From contig CM059583.1 of NCBI GenBank assembly GCA_030407085.1, positions 89,348,001 to 89,412,000 of the forward strand: a stretch of 64,000 nt of DNA. The letters run 5' to 3'. A model generated the notes under the pieces. It had not been told where the DNA came from. It worked only from the letters and a program-made list of their open reading frames with translations, and did not search any database. The translations under genes and the position numbers were made by a program. Origin of the DNA: Trichopria drosophilae. Lineage: Eukaryota; Arthropoda; Insecta; Hymenoptera; Diapriidae. This document shows positions 20,971 to 32,282 of the stretch, one piece after another (positions within the stretch are counted from its first letter, which is position 1; each line of letters starts with the position of its first letter).

Positions 20971-20998
20971 TATGTATATATATATGTATATATATATA

Positions 20999-21383
20999 CA
21001 GGGTGGCCGATTTATCTGAAGACATCGAAATATCTCGAGAACTATGCACAGAATCAAAAAAGTTGTCGGATGAAAGTTGTTCGACACGAAGGGGGGCATC
21101 CAGTGATAATTAAATTTACCCCCTCCCCCATCCCCTGGAGGTGGAGTGGGGGCAAAAACAATAAAACTTAAATAGGAACCCCCAGTTTTTATTGCAGATT
21201 TGGATTCTCCGGAAAAAAGTACACCAATTTGACCTAGGAGCTATTGCATTTTGGTTCACAGGTGGCGCTGTAATCGATAAAAATCCAAATTTATCTGAAG
21301 ACATTGAAATACCTCGAGAACTATGCACAGAATCAAAAAAGTTGTCGGATGAAAGTTGTTCGACGCGAAGGGGGGCATCCAGG
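20999..21383 (+). repeat. Left inverted terminal repeat of the mariner-type element
   Basis: Begins CAGGGTGGCCGA; one full unit plus part of a second (TTATCTGAAGACAT at about 21013 and 21290). Confidence 0.85.
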
Positions 21384-22249
21384 GGGCAAATAGGGACAAT
21401 TTGATCCCTGTATGAAAATTTAATATTAAAAATTCTAATATTAGAATTTTTAATATTAGAATTTAGTAATATCAATTGCGAAAATTGTTATTCTGAATAT
21501 GAAATTTTAATAATGTCCATTCGAAAAATTAAGATTATGAATAATTGATATTCTTCATATTAGAAATCAAAACTGATTACATAAAAATTGTGCATACAAT
21601 ATGGAAGCAATTTTATAAATAAGTTTTCTACCTTCAATAAAATTACATTTTAGGTTTTAAATTTATTATTTAATAAACAAAAAGAGGACATCACGCAATC
21701 CATTAAAAAACGCGTCATGTCCCTTCACTCAGCTCATTCATTCTCTCTCTGTATGTTTTTTCCGAAATGAGAATAAATAAGCTGAGCATTGACGGTCAAA
21801 CCAGCTTCTATTAAACAAAACGAAACTCTTACTTCATTTGGGGATTTCGTCGCCATCTACCGGACCACGAGAGAACTCACGTGGTTTCATACATGTACAT
21901 CGCTTGCATTTCGGCCATCACCGGCGCCGGTTCTGTTACATAACGCTAGAGGGCGACATAACTCGAAAATAAAGTAGCATATCATTTTATACATAAGTTG
22001 AGTCACACGTAACCAGTTCACCTACATTTTTCTCTACTTTCCTGAAGGGAAGTAAATGGATATCGCGACTTTCTAATCCCCATATTAAAATTTAGTATTC
22101 ACGGTCTCTCAGTGTAAGACTGTTTTTGAAGTCCATTGTATTGGTAGTAATTCGGTCGGAGGTCACTTTGCTTTTAGAATAACAACTTTCCGTTTACGTG
22201 ACTTTTTTTTGTCTACCCTTCATTGCTTAAATCGAATTGCAAGTTAAAA

Positions 22250-23299
22250 ATGAATCCTGCTACAGTTCCCGAAAAAATCGAAATGATTCTTATTTATGGT
22301 GAATGTAAGAGGAATATTGACGATGCTGTTGCGTTGTATGCTGAGCGTTTTCCAGATAATGCTCGCTCGCGTTCTTTTTTTTACAAAGTTGTGAATGCCT
22401 TTCACTCTGATGGCAGCGTACAAATCAAATAACAGTTACAGGAGAAGCTAACCAAGTAGCTGTACTAGCAGCTATTCACCAAAATCCACATGTAAGCACA
22501 CGACAATTACATCGCGATTCCGGCATTTCCAGAGACAGTATTCAAAGAATGTTGCATCGTCATAAGTTTCACCCATATCACATTTCACTGCACCAGGAAC
22601 TAGATGGCGATGATTTTCATAACCGCGTAGTGTTTTGTGAATGGGCATTTCAAAAAATGCAAACGAACCACAATTTCTTTGCTAATGTATTATTTTCAGA
22701 TGAATCTACATTCACGAACCATGGTGGCGTCAATAGGCATAATATGCATTATTGGAGCGTAGAAAATCCCCATTGGTTACGACAAGTTAATCATCAACGC
22801 CCTTGGTCGGTGAACGTTTGGTGTGGAATCATAGGAAATAAACTCATTGGTCCTTATTTCATTGAAGGTAATTTGAATGGAACAAAATATCGAGATTTCT
22901 TAGAACAAGAAGTACCCTTACTACTTGAGGATGTTGCTATGGACGTCCGACGGACAATGTGGTTTCAGCATGATGGTTGCCCAGCACATTTTTCAAGAGT
23001 AGCAAGGGCAATACTAGACCGTGATTACAATGGTAGGTGGATTGGTAGAGGTGGCCCCATTAATTGGCCTGCGAGGTCACCTGATCTAACATCTCTGGAT
23101 TTCTTCCTATGGGATTACCTAAAAGGTAAGGTTTATGAATAAGTACCAACGACTCGTGAAAACATGGTGGAACGCATAAGAACTGCTTGCGCAGAAATTT
23201 CTGCAGATATGATTCTATCATGTATAAAGTCATTTGAAGAAAGAATAAATAAATGCATTGAAGTGGAAGGTCAACATTTCGAACACTTACTCAAGTAAG
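22250..23299 (+). pseudogene. Mariner-type transposase, broken by a frameshift and a stop
   Basis: The helix-turn-helix N-terminus (EKIEMILIYGEC) starts at ATG 22250. The catalytic domain has LFSDEST (first Asp), WFQHDGCPAH (second Asp) and SPDLTSLDFFLW (third acidic residue). Counting to the last Asp of SLDFF gives 41 residues between the second and third acid, the spacing I associate with DD41D (rosa/visitor-like) families. The frame shifts by one base near 22428, and a TAA at 23140-23142 interrupts the last 50 codons, which continue in frame to 23299. Not functional. Confidence 0.9.
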
Positions 23300-23474
23300 T
23301 GAACAGTGAGACAGTGAGAGGCAAGGGGACTCACGTAAAACAACCACCCCAAAGGGAACAGAAAAATACTACGTCCACGTCGTTGTTCCTGGGTAACGCT
23401 AAATGTATTTTTTCCCGGCTTTGTTAGAATGACCGTATTCCATATCCGCTACGCGGGCGAAAATTGTCAATATT

Positions 23475-23962
23475 GGAGAATCCAAATCTGCAATAAAAAC
23501 TGGGGGTTCCTATTTAAGTTTTATTGTTTTTGCCCCCACTCCACCCCCAGGGGATGGGGGAGGGAGTAAATTTCATTATTACTGGATGCCCTCCTTCGTG
23601 TCGAACAACTTTCATCCGACAACTTTTTTGATTCTGTGCATAGTTCTCGAGATATTTCAATGTCTTCGGATAAATTTGGATTTTTATCGATTACAGCGCC
23701 ACCTGTGAACCAAAATGCAATAGCTCCTAGTTCAAATTCGTGTACTTTTTTCCGGAGAATCCAAATCTGCAATAAAAAATGGGGGTTCCTATTTAAATTT
23801 TATTGTTTTTGGCCCCACTCCACCTCCAGGGGATGGGGGAGGGGGTAAATTTAATTATCACTGGATGCCCCCCTTCGTGTCGAACAACTTTCATCCGACA
23901 ACTTTTTTGATTCTGTGCATAGTTCTCGAGATATTTAGATGTCTTCAGATAAATCGGCCACC

Positions 23963-23965
<3 letters not shown>
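23475..23965 (-). repeat. Right inverted terminal repeat of the mariner-type element
   Basis: Complement of the left repeat, with nearly two full units at a spacing of about 276 bp. It ends TCGGCCACCCTG before TATATA. Confidence 0.85.
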
Positions 23966-24038
<73 letters not shown>

Positions 24039-24060
24039 GGTGGCCGATATATATATATAT
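23966..24060. repeat. (TA)n microsatellite with a transposon-end stub
   Basis: About 65 bp of alternating TA, then CAGGGTGGCCGAT (24036-24048) and more TA. The stub equals the mariner-type terminus. Confidence 0.85.
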
Positions 24061-24320
24061 ATATATATATAAGATAGGCAGGGTATATTTCGGCAAAAAG
24101 TATAGTATCCGCTTTATATGCGAGATATATCCACTATGACCGGCCTGAATGTGTTTCAGGATATATCCCTTTTATATGCAGATTATATCTTCGGATTTTT
24201 ACAACATATATCTTATTATGTATGTCACATATATATGCACCCGTATGTGTCTTCGGCAATATTCAATATATATCCAATATATATCCAACATCTATATCTG
24301 CAATAGCTCTAGATATAAGA
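24061..24320. repeat. Degenerate ATATCC/GGATAT repeat region, left
   Basis: Many GATATATCC-like words. The block CGGCAAAAAGTATAGTATCC (about 24091) is closely repeated at about 31858 (one or two changes), where the same word-rich sequence returns. Confidence 0.7.
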
Positions 24321-25200
24321 AATTGATATGATTCATATATCTTTATTCGATAAGTATAATAATAGCATTGTTTTCTTTTAAGTAACATGGACATTTATTC
24401 TGTTTGTTGTTATTTCCGTGAGTTAGTATTTAGTGAAGTATACTTCAAGTATATCACATTGTGTCTTACATGTCCGAGTAATTTTTTTAACATTGCTTTT
24501 CTGTTGTTTTACTGCAGCGACTGTCTGCTACCTAGCGACACCGTGCTTACCTGCTCCATTACTTGAACCTAGGGACCAGGGACTCGTAACGAAAGTAATG
24601 AAATTAAAACTATACCAAAAATACATGGGATAACGAAAAGAAAATGAAATATTTCGTTACGTTATCCTATGTTCACAATGTATAAGCGTGGTAACGTTAC
24701 GAGTCTCTGCTGGAGACTAGAGATGCAGCTGTGTACCTGCTCCGCCACTTGAACGTAGAGACTAAAGGTGGTACTATTCGATTAAAAATAATTCGAAATA
24801 TTCGAATCACTATTCCAATCGATATTCGTGATTCGAATATATAATAGGTTGTATTATAGGAATATTGTTCGCATGTCATTCGAATACTAGTTAACTTTAA
24901 AGTTGTTGTCAACAATCAGAAACTCCCTATTTGCAATGATAAATCTAATAACAATGTAAATATACGATTGAATCATCACCATCAATTTCATCCGCCGTCG
25001 TCATCATCATCGACGTGGTCATCGTCATTAGTACCATACGCTGCCGTTGTCCTCATCATCATCATTATCATCATACGCACTACATACGTATGGTCCAAGA
25101 TAATGATTCTTGGAAACTTGTGAGGGGAGGATGGCAGACGAAGGCCAAAAACTAGTCTCTACTTTACGTATTTTAGAAATATATTTGTTGTTGTTTACCG
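24321..25200. other. Unassigned; small inverted motif and CAT-rich tract
   Basis: GGGACTCGTAACG near 24578 and CGTTACGAGTCTC near 24693 are inverted to each other. Both neighbourhoods carry TACCTGCTCC...ACTTGAAC, so a small MITE or duplication is possible. A trinucleotide-rich tract (ATC/CGT) lies at 24975-25080. Confidence 0.4.
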
Positions 25201-25216
25201 CCAAAAATCTTTTTAT

Positions 25217-25297
25217 GCAACGGTTTTCGGTGCGTAAAGTAAACTTTAAAGTAAACTTTACGCACTCGTTTATACTTTACGCACCGAAAACCGTTGC
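25217..25297. repeat. Perfect 25-bp inverted repeat with 31-bp loop
   Basis: Arms 25217-25241 and 25273-25297 (GCAACGGTTTTCGGTGCGTA and complement, plus five more bases) pair without mismatch. The loop itself repeats AAAGTAAACTTT. Related sequence is at 31000-31290 in inverted orientation. Confidence 0.9.
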
Positions 25298-25559
25298 GTA
25301 AGTAATATTTCGATACTTGTAAAGTACTTTACCCACACGCACTTGTATCGAAAACTATATATAAACATAATTTGTCGTACACATTGTGTAGACATTTCCT
25401 CGTTAGTTACAAAATAAATAATTTTGTTATACTGCCAGACGTTGCATTATAAAGACACGAAAATTATACGCCGAGTACCAGGATGGTGACAAGTTAGAAC
25501 AGGGATTCCCAATCTTTTCAGCTCGTGGTTCTCTTGGCAATTCATGTGGTTCCCCATTG

Positions 25560-25810
25560 AAAATAATGTTATTTTTCTTGTTGTCGTCTTCGTCCTTGAC
25601 ATCCTCGTTCTCGGTCTCGTCGTCGTCCTCGTCATTCTCGTTCTCTTTCGTCGACGTCCTCGTCATCGTCGTTCTCAGTGTCGACGACGACGACAACGAC
25701 GACGACCACGACGACAACGACCACGACGACGACGACGACCACGACGTCGACGACGACGACGACGACGACGTCCACGATGACCACGACGACGACGACGACG
25801 TTAACGAAGA
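25560..25810. repeat. GAC/GTC trinucleotide repeat that switches strand in the middle
   Basis: Left of about 25672 the plus strand is (TCG/CGT)-rich, right of it (CGA/ACG)-rich, so the two halves are complementary. All overlapping open frames (Ser-, Asp- or Arg-rich) are artefacts of the repeat. Confidence 0.9.
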
Positions 25811-25829
25811 TGAATAAAACGCGTTAGAA

Positions 25830-27110
25830 GAAAATGCCACATTTGGGGAATTCTATGTAAAGAACCACTTATTTAGACATTTTTTTAAATTTTTGTAATC
25901 ATTCCATATTGTCATACGGATATGCAAATGTTGAATTTTAGCCCATAAAAAATGTTTATCCCTTCATTACAAATTTTTAGAAAATTTTTTTATTTGTGCG
26001 AATTTTCAGTATTGTCGTTTTTGTTATATTACTATTAATACGGTTAATAAAAAAGAAATTTGTAAACATAGATTTTATAGATTGTTTTACGGGCTTTCTC
26101 GTGAAAATATTTATTTTAAATATACGCTGCCTATCTTCGTTAAAACCCGATTTTAAAGTTTCACATTTTATTCTAACACCTTGGGCCAGTCGACCGGAAG
26201 TTCAATACATCACAGAAAATTATCATAATTTATGGACAAAATGATGATATTGAAAAAAACATGGGGCGAAAAGGTTTCATATGTTACGTCTTCGTAACCA
26301 TTGCATTTCCAAATACATTTTTATCTCTAACTCGCCCTAGTAAGCTAGAACTGAAAGAGAGCGGCCGACACCTGAGTCAATAAACATTAGTAATAATGCG
26401 CGGCGATCTATGCCTTATTTCTTGTATTAAATACAGAATTAAGTCGTACAGTACAATACTATAGACCCTCTTCCAAACGTTCGAGATAAAGCATGCGTGT
26501 ACCTACTCCTTTGCTTGACGTATATGCATGTAGCGTCGCACATCCATCGCATTTCACGCATAAGCGTTAAACAAACAAACTCTCGATTTCCTCAGCGAAA
26601 AGAACGTTCGAACTCCAGGTGCGTTCTTATCTCTATCTCGCCCTAGGCAGGCTAGGAACGGAGGAATGACCAACATCTAAACTAACGAATACCGGCCATA
26701 ACAACCGTCGAGAAGGTACAGCGTTTAACAAACACAATATTCAAAATTGTAGGAGATGAGGCTGCCGACGTTTCCAATCGTTCGAGATAAATCATGTGTG
26801 AGCTTACTCGTTCGCTATGTATGTGTCCCTTTTTCTAGGAAATTAGAATTCGACATAACGAAATGTTACCGATATTACGAATAATGATCCCATTCTCCTC
26901 CTCCATCCCTTTCGATATAGATTCCTACACCAGTCCTTATCAAAATACCTATGAAAGAGGGGACAGGATATAAATATTACCCACTAGACCAAGAGGGGAT
27001 AGTAATCATCAATTGGCAATCAGAGAACCAAAAATAAAATCGAAAAATCTCCAAGTTAAATTTTTCGAGAAGTTCGGGTATCGGTTCGCATGGTGAATTA
27101 TTAAAAGTGT
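25830..27110. repeat. AT-rich sequence with two degenerate copies of a ~301-bp unit
   Basis: TTATCTCTA(A/T)CTCGCCCTAG occurs at about 26320 and 26628, and CGTTCGAGATAAA(G/T)CATG at about 26478 and 26779. The constant offset of about 300 bp marks a degenerate duplication at roughly 26310-26830. Nothing is recognised outside it. Confidence 0.6.
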
Positions 27111-27117
27111 CAGTGGA

Positions 27118-27540
27118 CCCAGAGGAACATCGGCTCTCTTTTCTTAGTGCCACACATCCGTTCCACTACTTCAATTTGGTTTGGACAACAGATCTTCGGA
27201 GACACCGATCACCGATCTGAAGGTCCCATACTCTACCACACCGAACCCGGAAATCCAGAGGAACATTGGCTCTCCTTCCTTGGCGCCACAACTTCAACTT
27301 TGAAATTAATTGCCGAACCGAAGCGAAATAAATCGTCCGTCTGATACGATTTGTGTACTTATTTTATTGGTTGAACACGAGAGTGATTCGTACAAATACC
27401 GTACTCTTGCGAGCCGTTGTCACACGAGGAGTTCTTTTCGGTAACTGCTGATTTTGGGTTGCCCTAGACGTATTGTAAATTTTCGCGCACGCGCATTAAC
27501 TATACAATGCATACTCTAATTATATGTCTTACATATTTGA
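27118..27540 (-). repeat. Candidate LTR and leader linked to the BEL/Pao fragment
   Basis: CCAGAGGAACAT(C/T)GGCTCT is duplicated at about 27118 and 27256. On the minus strand TGGCGCCAAGGAAGGAGAG near 27292 looks like a primer site following an LTR-like AT-rich stretch (27540-27310). The ends are unproven. Confidence 0.3.
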
Positions 27541-27587
27541 AGAAGCGATTTTCTTCATGCCGCTCACCAATTAATATTATTAATTCA

Positions 27588-29182
27588 ACCCCGATTTTCC
27601 ATTAATAGGAATTTACAAATTTTCGCAATTATTCTTTTCACAATATCCTGCGATGTTTTAACACTTACAATCCGAACTTTACTCTCCGCATTTGCATGCA
27701 CCTCCACTATCCGTCCCAGGCTCCATTGCCAGGGGTGGGGGGAGATTGGAATCTTTAATTAATACAATGTCATTTACAGCGAGGTTCATTTTTTGAGTAT
27801 TCTATTTTTGTCGACCTTGTAATGACGCCAAGTATTCTTGATTCCATCGTTTCCATAAATCCTGAGTTATACGTTGCAGAAGTTTGTCAAGCGCCGCGTC
27901 TTTATCATTTAATAGGTCTACTTCAGGTAATCTTACAAGGGATCTACTAATAAGAAAGTGCCCGGGAGTCAAGGGTTGAAGATCATCTGGGTGAGACGCT
28001 AAATATGAAATTGGTCGAGAGTTCAAACATGCTTCGATCTGCGTCAATATAGTCGCAAACTCTTCAAATGTTAATAAACTTTCGCCAATTACACGTATCA
28101 GAATCATCTTACAACTCTTGATCCCGGCCTCCCAAATACCTCCTAAATGTGGAGAGTGTGGAGGGATAAATGACCAACCAATCTTATGGGCCAAAAAAAA
28201 TCTTGAAAAGCTGATTGCTGCAAAGTCAGGAATGAATATACTTCAGCGATTTCCCTTTGCGCGCCTCTAAAATTTTTCCCATTATCGCTCATAATTATCT
28301 TAGGGATTCCGACAGGGACTAATAAATAGACGGAATGTAGCCAGGAATGCGGAAGTGGTCAGTTCGCTCACCAATTCTAAGTGGGTCGTTTTTGTGACTA
28401 AACAAATAAATAAACAAATATATGATTTGAACGTCTTTGTATTACGTCCTTTAAATTGCAACGTAGTTATTGGTCCGGCAAAGTCGACTCTTACTCTAGA
28501 AATTGGTGGTTCACGAGTAACTCGAATTGACGGCAAATAACCCATAATTTGAGTACATGTCCGCGGGGATACCCGATAACCGTCCATAATGCAATATTTT
28601 TCTCGTAACGCATAAAGTAAAGCTTGTGGTCCGGCATGACATAAACGAATATGTTCGTCTCGTGCTAACATTCATGTAAATTGACATTGTGTTGGAACAA
28701 GATAGGATGTTTTTTATTATAATCCAGACTTGAATTTATCAACGTACCGCCCACCCTTAGCACTCCATCACTATCCAATGTCGGATTAAGTGATAAAAGC
28801 TTCGAATCATTACCGTCTTTTCCACATTCCGTCAATTTATTAATCTCTGCGTAAAAGAGGGCTTGAAAATATTTAATAATAATCAATCTAGCTTCCCGCA
28901 CTTCGTCATTGGTCAAACCGCGTAACTGAGATTGATTTGGTACTCGCTTTCGTGGGATTCGTCTGATCCATGCCAAGACCCGCACACACACACGCACACG
29001 CACACGCACACATTTATGATCGTAGCATATATGAGACGAGCTACGATCTCATAAGAAAGAACCAGTGACGCGATTGAGACCGGTAACAACTCCCACGTTT
29101 TGGCATTATTTGTGTTTTTTGTTTGTTTCACAATCCACTTTTGATTATCCGAGGTTCTCTCGAGATAATCATAAGGAAACAA
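27588..29182 (-). pseudogene. BEL/Pao-type pol fragment (integrase region)
   Basis: Several overlapping frames in order on the minus strand match BEL/Pao Pol. HPILFQHNVNLHEC with DEHIRLCHAGPQALLYALRE is the zinc-binding N-terminus. RVRVDFAGPI holds the first Asp, MSDNGKNFRGA (about 28245-28275) the second, and HLGGIWEAGIKSCK the Glu. LNSRPISYLASHPDDLQPLTPGHFLI and the following tail are typical of the family. At least three frame changes and a (CA)n tract inside the coding region show it is dead. RT, RNase H and gag are absent. Confidence 0.9.
28981..29010. repeat. (CA)n microsatellite inside the BEL fragment
   Basis: About 30 bp of alternating CA with three G interruptions. Confidence 0.9.
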
Positions 29183-29384
29183 TTTTTTTTTGCGTGTAGC
29201 GACTCAAACGCCTATTTGGCCGCCCTTGGTGGTCGCATAACGCGTAGGAGTCAGTAGCGGCGCAACACTTCCACTCCCTTTCTTTTATAATATCTCACTA
29301 TTTTTTTTCTTAATATTTTAGTTATTTCAGATCGCGGTTTTCGAGCAATATTTTCATACCCCCTTTCTTTCTCCTTTTTTTCCA

Positions 29385-29765
29385 GTGCCCAATCCACGCA
29401 GCTTCTTTCGAAGGCAGAAACGAGAACGCGAGCGAGCCGCAAGGGAAGCCGCCCTCAACTCTCTCCCCGAACTTCGAACCAATCGGGCCACCGAACACAA
29501 CCTCGTCCTAAACCCTTTATTCCTTCCTGGCACCCTCCCGGGTTTTTTGACCAGTTCGGGGTCATTCGAGCTGTCGATCCTCGTCTCCTTCACCTTCAAC
29601 GGACCCATTTTCTCCAATACCTCTCGATATACCACTTACCCCGCAAGAGCTATTCGCCCCGCCGCGGTAAATTTCGTCGCGAGCGAGCCCGTAGCTCCAG
29701 TACTATTGTCTACCATGGAGGACCTAATCCTCCGTTTTTGTAAAAACAGGTTTAATAAAAAATAA
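29385..29765 (+). CDS. Unrecognised ORF in a GC-richer block
   Basis: An open frame of about 126 codons without an ATG start. A pyrimidine tract and CAG directly upstream (TTTTTTTCCAG, 29374-29384) look like a splice acceptor, and AATAAAAAATAAA follows the stop. The N-terminal part is helical and basic. However, the other plus frame and the minus strand are also open here, so this may be base composition only. It could be an exon of a host gene or part of an unknown element. Confidence 0.2.
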   Translation: MPNPRSFFRRQKRERERAAREAALNSLPELRTNRATEHNLVLNPLFLPGTLPGFLTSSGSFELSILVSFTFNGPIFSNTSRYTTYPARAIRPAAVNFVASEPVAPVLLSTMEDLILRFCKNRFNKK

Positions 29766-29947
29766 ACGTTCCTAGTATCTTTACCCAACTGTCTTTATAT
29801 ATTTTTATCTTCAACGAAGAACTTTTATTCCCCTGCATCGAAAACTACTATTTTGTCATAACGTGTGTAAAATGCGGTACTTGACATTTTTTTTTAACTT
29901 TTTTTTTAACAATTTTAGGGCCACGAGTCGAAGAAGAGGGGCAATAT

Positions 29948-30105
29948 TGTTCGAGTTGTTAGGAGTCTCCGTCCCCGTGTTGCATACGATATTTTATGTA
30001 ACGAAGGCAGAATAATGGGGTTTTTCATCTCTGGCACATTTTTCTGCCTTCGTTACATAAAATATCGTATGCACTATGGTGGCGGGGTCTTAGAACAACT
30101 CGGGC
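29948..30105. repeat. Long palindrome: perfect 31-bp inner arms, imperfect outer arms
   Basis: 29981-30011 (TGCATACGATATTTTATGTA...) and 30043-30073 are perfect complements with a 31-bp loop. Outside them CGAGTTGTT and AACAACTCG continue the pairing imperfectly to about 60 bp per arm. Size and shape suit a MITE or fold-back remnant. Confidence 0.88.
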
Positions 30106-31660
30106 GTTAAAATCTCGAAGGTGGAGTTCCCATACTTCCACAAAATTTAATTTTTGATTGCAATTCCGAGATGCATGGCGCTCATTATCTCGAAGGGGAG
30201 TCGGCATACTTTCACGAAATTATAAATATGCATGCATGCTTCCAGACAATTACACAACTGCACGACATTGCTTGTCTCAATTCTTGAGTAGGTACATTTG
30301 CACTATACATGTTAAAACGTTTAATGCGTTTTCCTTTTTTTTTTTTTTGGACACTTCCATCGCGGATGCAACAAACTTCCAGGTAGGCTACACTCCGGGA
30401 TAGAATCAGCGATTAGTCGGGCCATGTTAGCCCCCACAGGAAAGGACAAGGAACAAAAGGAAAGAAGACCGTCTACAATTTCTGAGGATGAGCAAAGTTG
30501 CCTTCCCCAGTATTCTCAAACCCAAGAGTGAAGTTCCCTATATTTACGCAATTTCCACGGAGCGGAAGACCTTCAGTTCTAATTCCCATTATTCAAAACA
30601 ATTTAAAAATATATGTTATATCATCGAACTGAGTAGCTTCAAATTTATTTCTCAAAAAATATCACGTTACAAAAATGTTCATCGTTTTTTTTATAATGGA
30701 ACAGCATTCCACAAAGATTTTGATATTCTTTAGATTAAGTTTGTAAGAATTATTTGTAAGCATTATTTGTTTATAATAAACATTGAGAACGCAATTGCAT
30801 TTTTATATTACCTCTAAGTCTTACAAACCCTGAAGAATGTACGTCACTTGTATACAGATAACCTATTTATTATACGTTCGTGACACTTTGTAGCGATTAT
30901 TCTCACAGTTTACTTTTGAAAATTTCTATAAAAAATTGTTCCATTACCAGAATGGAATTTGGCAGATGAATCTTATAAAATAGTAGTTTTCGATATAAGT
31001 GCGTGTGCATAAAGTACAAATATCGAAATATTATTTTTGTTACAGTGTGCGTAAAGTAGTGCGTAAAGTTATTTTTTCGATTTTTGGGGACGCTTTACGC
31101 ACCCTTGCAACAAAAAATATATTTCGACGCATGTGCAAAAATGTTTTTTGAACGAATGTGAATGCAACCCTCGCTTCCGCTCGGGCCGCAACCTCTCCCA
31201 TTCGTAAACAAAACTTTTACGCCCTTGTATCGAAAACTACTATTACGCAACGGTTTTCGGTGTGTAAAGTAAAAACGAGTGTGTAAAGTTTACGGATAGG
31301 TTGGCGGTCGCAGAATCAACTCCTCAGACTTGAATTTATAGTCGTTTCTTAAGATCTGTGCAATTCTTACCTTTGCATAAAAGGATACGGCTAATGATTA
31401 TTGACTACGGAATTCTGTATAAGTCTTTCTATAACGTAAAAAGTAAAATTGTATGCGTGAATGTAGGTATTGCTTCATCGTCAGATATATTTTACGAATG
31501 CAGAAAAGTCGCCCAGGAAAAATTCAGAAAAGTTGTCTGTACATAGGGACAATACACCTAAGATATACACAAGAAAAATAGATACAATAAAATACTACTA
31601 CTATTATACACAAGACACATGAGTGCATTTGGAGAATATTCTCAAACAGCTGCTGGAAAA
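30106..31660. other. Unassigned AT-rich sequence with short repeats
   Basis: ATCTCGAAGG(T)GGAGT...CATACTT is duplicated at about 30112 and 30188. The stretch 30985-31290 contains several copies of TTTTCGATATAAGTGCGTG and GCGTAAAGT motifs, the inverted counterparts of 25217-25370. No coding region supported. Confidence 0.45.
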
Positions 31661-31994
31661 CTGTTTATTTCTTCTATATGGGATATAAGTGGGATATATC
31701 TCACATATACAGAAAATGTATTTTTATTTATATATATATTGGATATTAACCGGATACATCTTACATCTGCGAAAAATGTGTTTTGTGAGATATAAACGGG
31801 ATATATCTCGGATATATTACATATGTACGATTGGATATATCCTGAGATATATAAATTCGGCAAAAAGTATACTATCCGCCATATAAGTCGGATATATCTT
31901 GCATATATCCCAACCCTATCGATTTTATGCCAGATATATATCGCATATTTCCAGGATATATCTCAGGATATATCTTTCGGATATATATTTTTTC
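31661..31994. repeat. Degenerate ATATCC/GGATAT repeat region, right
   Basis: Dense GGATATATC words, matching the region at 24061-24320 in type. It ends abruptly where Copia coding sequence starts. Confidence 0.7.
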
Positions 31995-32275
31995 ATGCGG
32001 GAGTAGTTAGGAAAAATATTTATTATGTTGAAAAGATGGATAAAAATTTAATGAGTTTTGGAAAAATAACAAGAAATAATAAAATAATAATAGAAAATAA
32101 ATATGCAAAAATATTTAATAATAAGAATGAATTATTAACTGTAGCATACAAAATGAATGATATTTATAAAATTTTCAGCATAGTAGATATGAAAAAAGCG
32201 TATGATGTAACTTGTAATATGAGTCAAAAAGAAAAATTCCATAGAATGCTAGGACATGTCAAAGGAAAGATTTAA
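31995..32275 (+). pseudogene. Copia-type protease end and GAG_pre-integrase region, internally deleted
   Basis: YYVEKMDKNLMSFGKI, then MKKAYDVTCNMSQKEKFHRM and LGHV, are characteristic of the Copia region between protease and integrase. After LGHVKGKI a TAA follows and then the polypurine-like AAAGGAAAGA and the LTR, so integrase, RT and RNase H have been deleted. The N-terminal break fits the 20970 end of the protease fragment with only a few tens of residues missing. Confidence 0.85.
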
Positions 32276-32282
32276 GGTGGCG

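Larger units (their letters stand above)
20999..23965 (+). mobile_element. IS630-Tc1-mariner type transposon with long, internally duplicated inverted ends
   Basis: Both ends read CAGGGTGGCCGATTTATCTG and lie in TA-rich sequence, giving a TA target duplication. The left end extends about 385 bp and the right about 490 bp. Each contains two copies of a 276-277-bp unit (for example the GATGAAAGTTGTTCGAC block at about 21069 and 21346). The transposase lies between them. A 13-bp stub of the same terminus (24036-24048) follows across a (TA)n tract. Confidence 0.85.

Noticed and set aside
25427..25840. Ser-, Asp- and Arg-rich ORFs at 25.4-25.8 kb
   Set aside because: Translation of a trinucleotide repeat in different frames.
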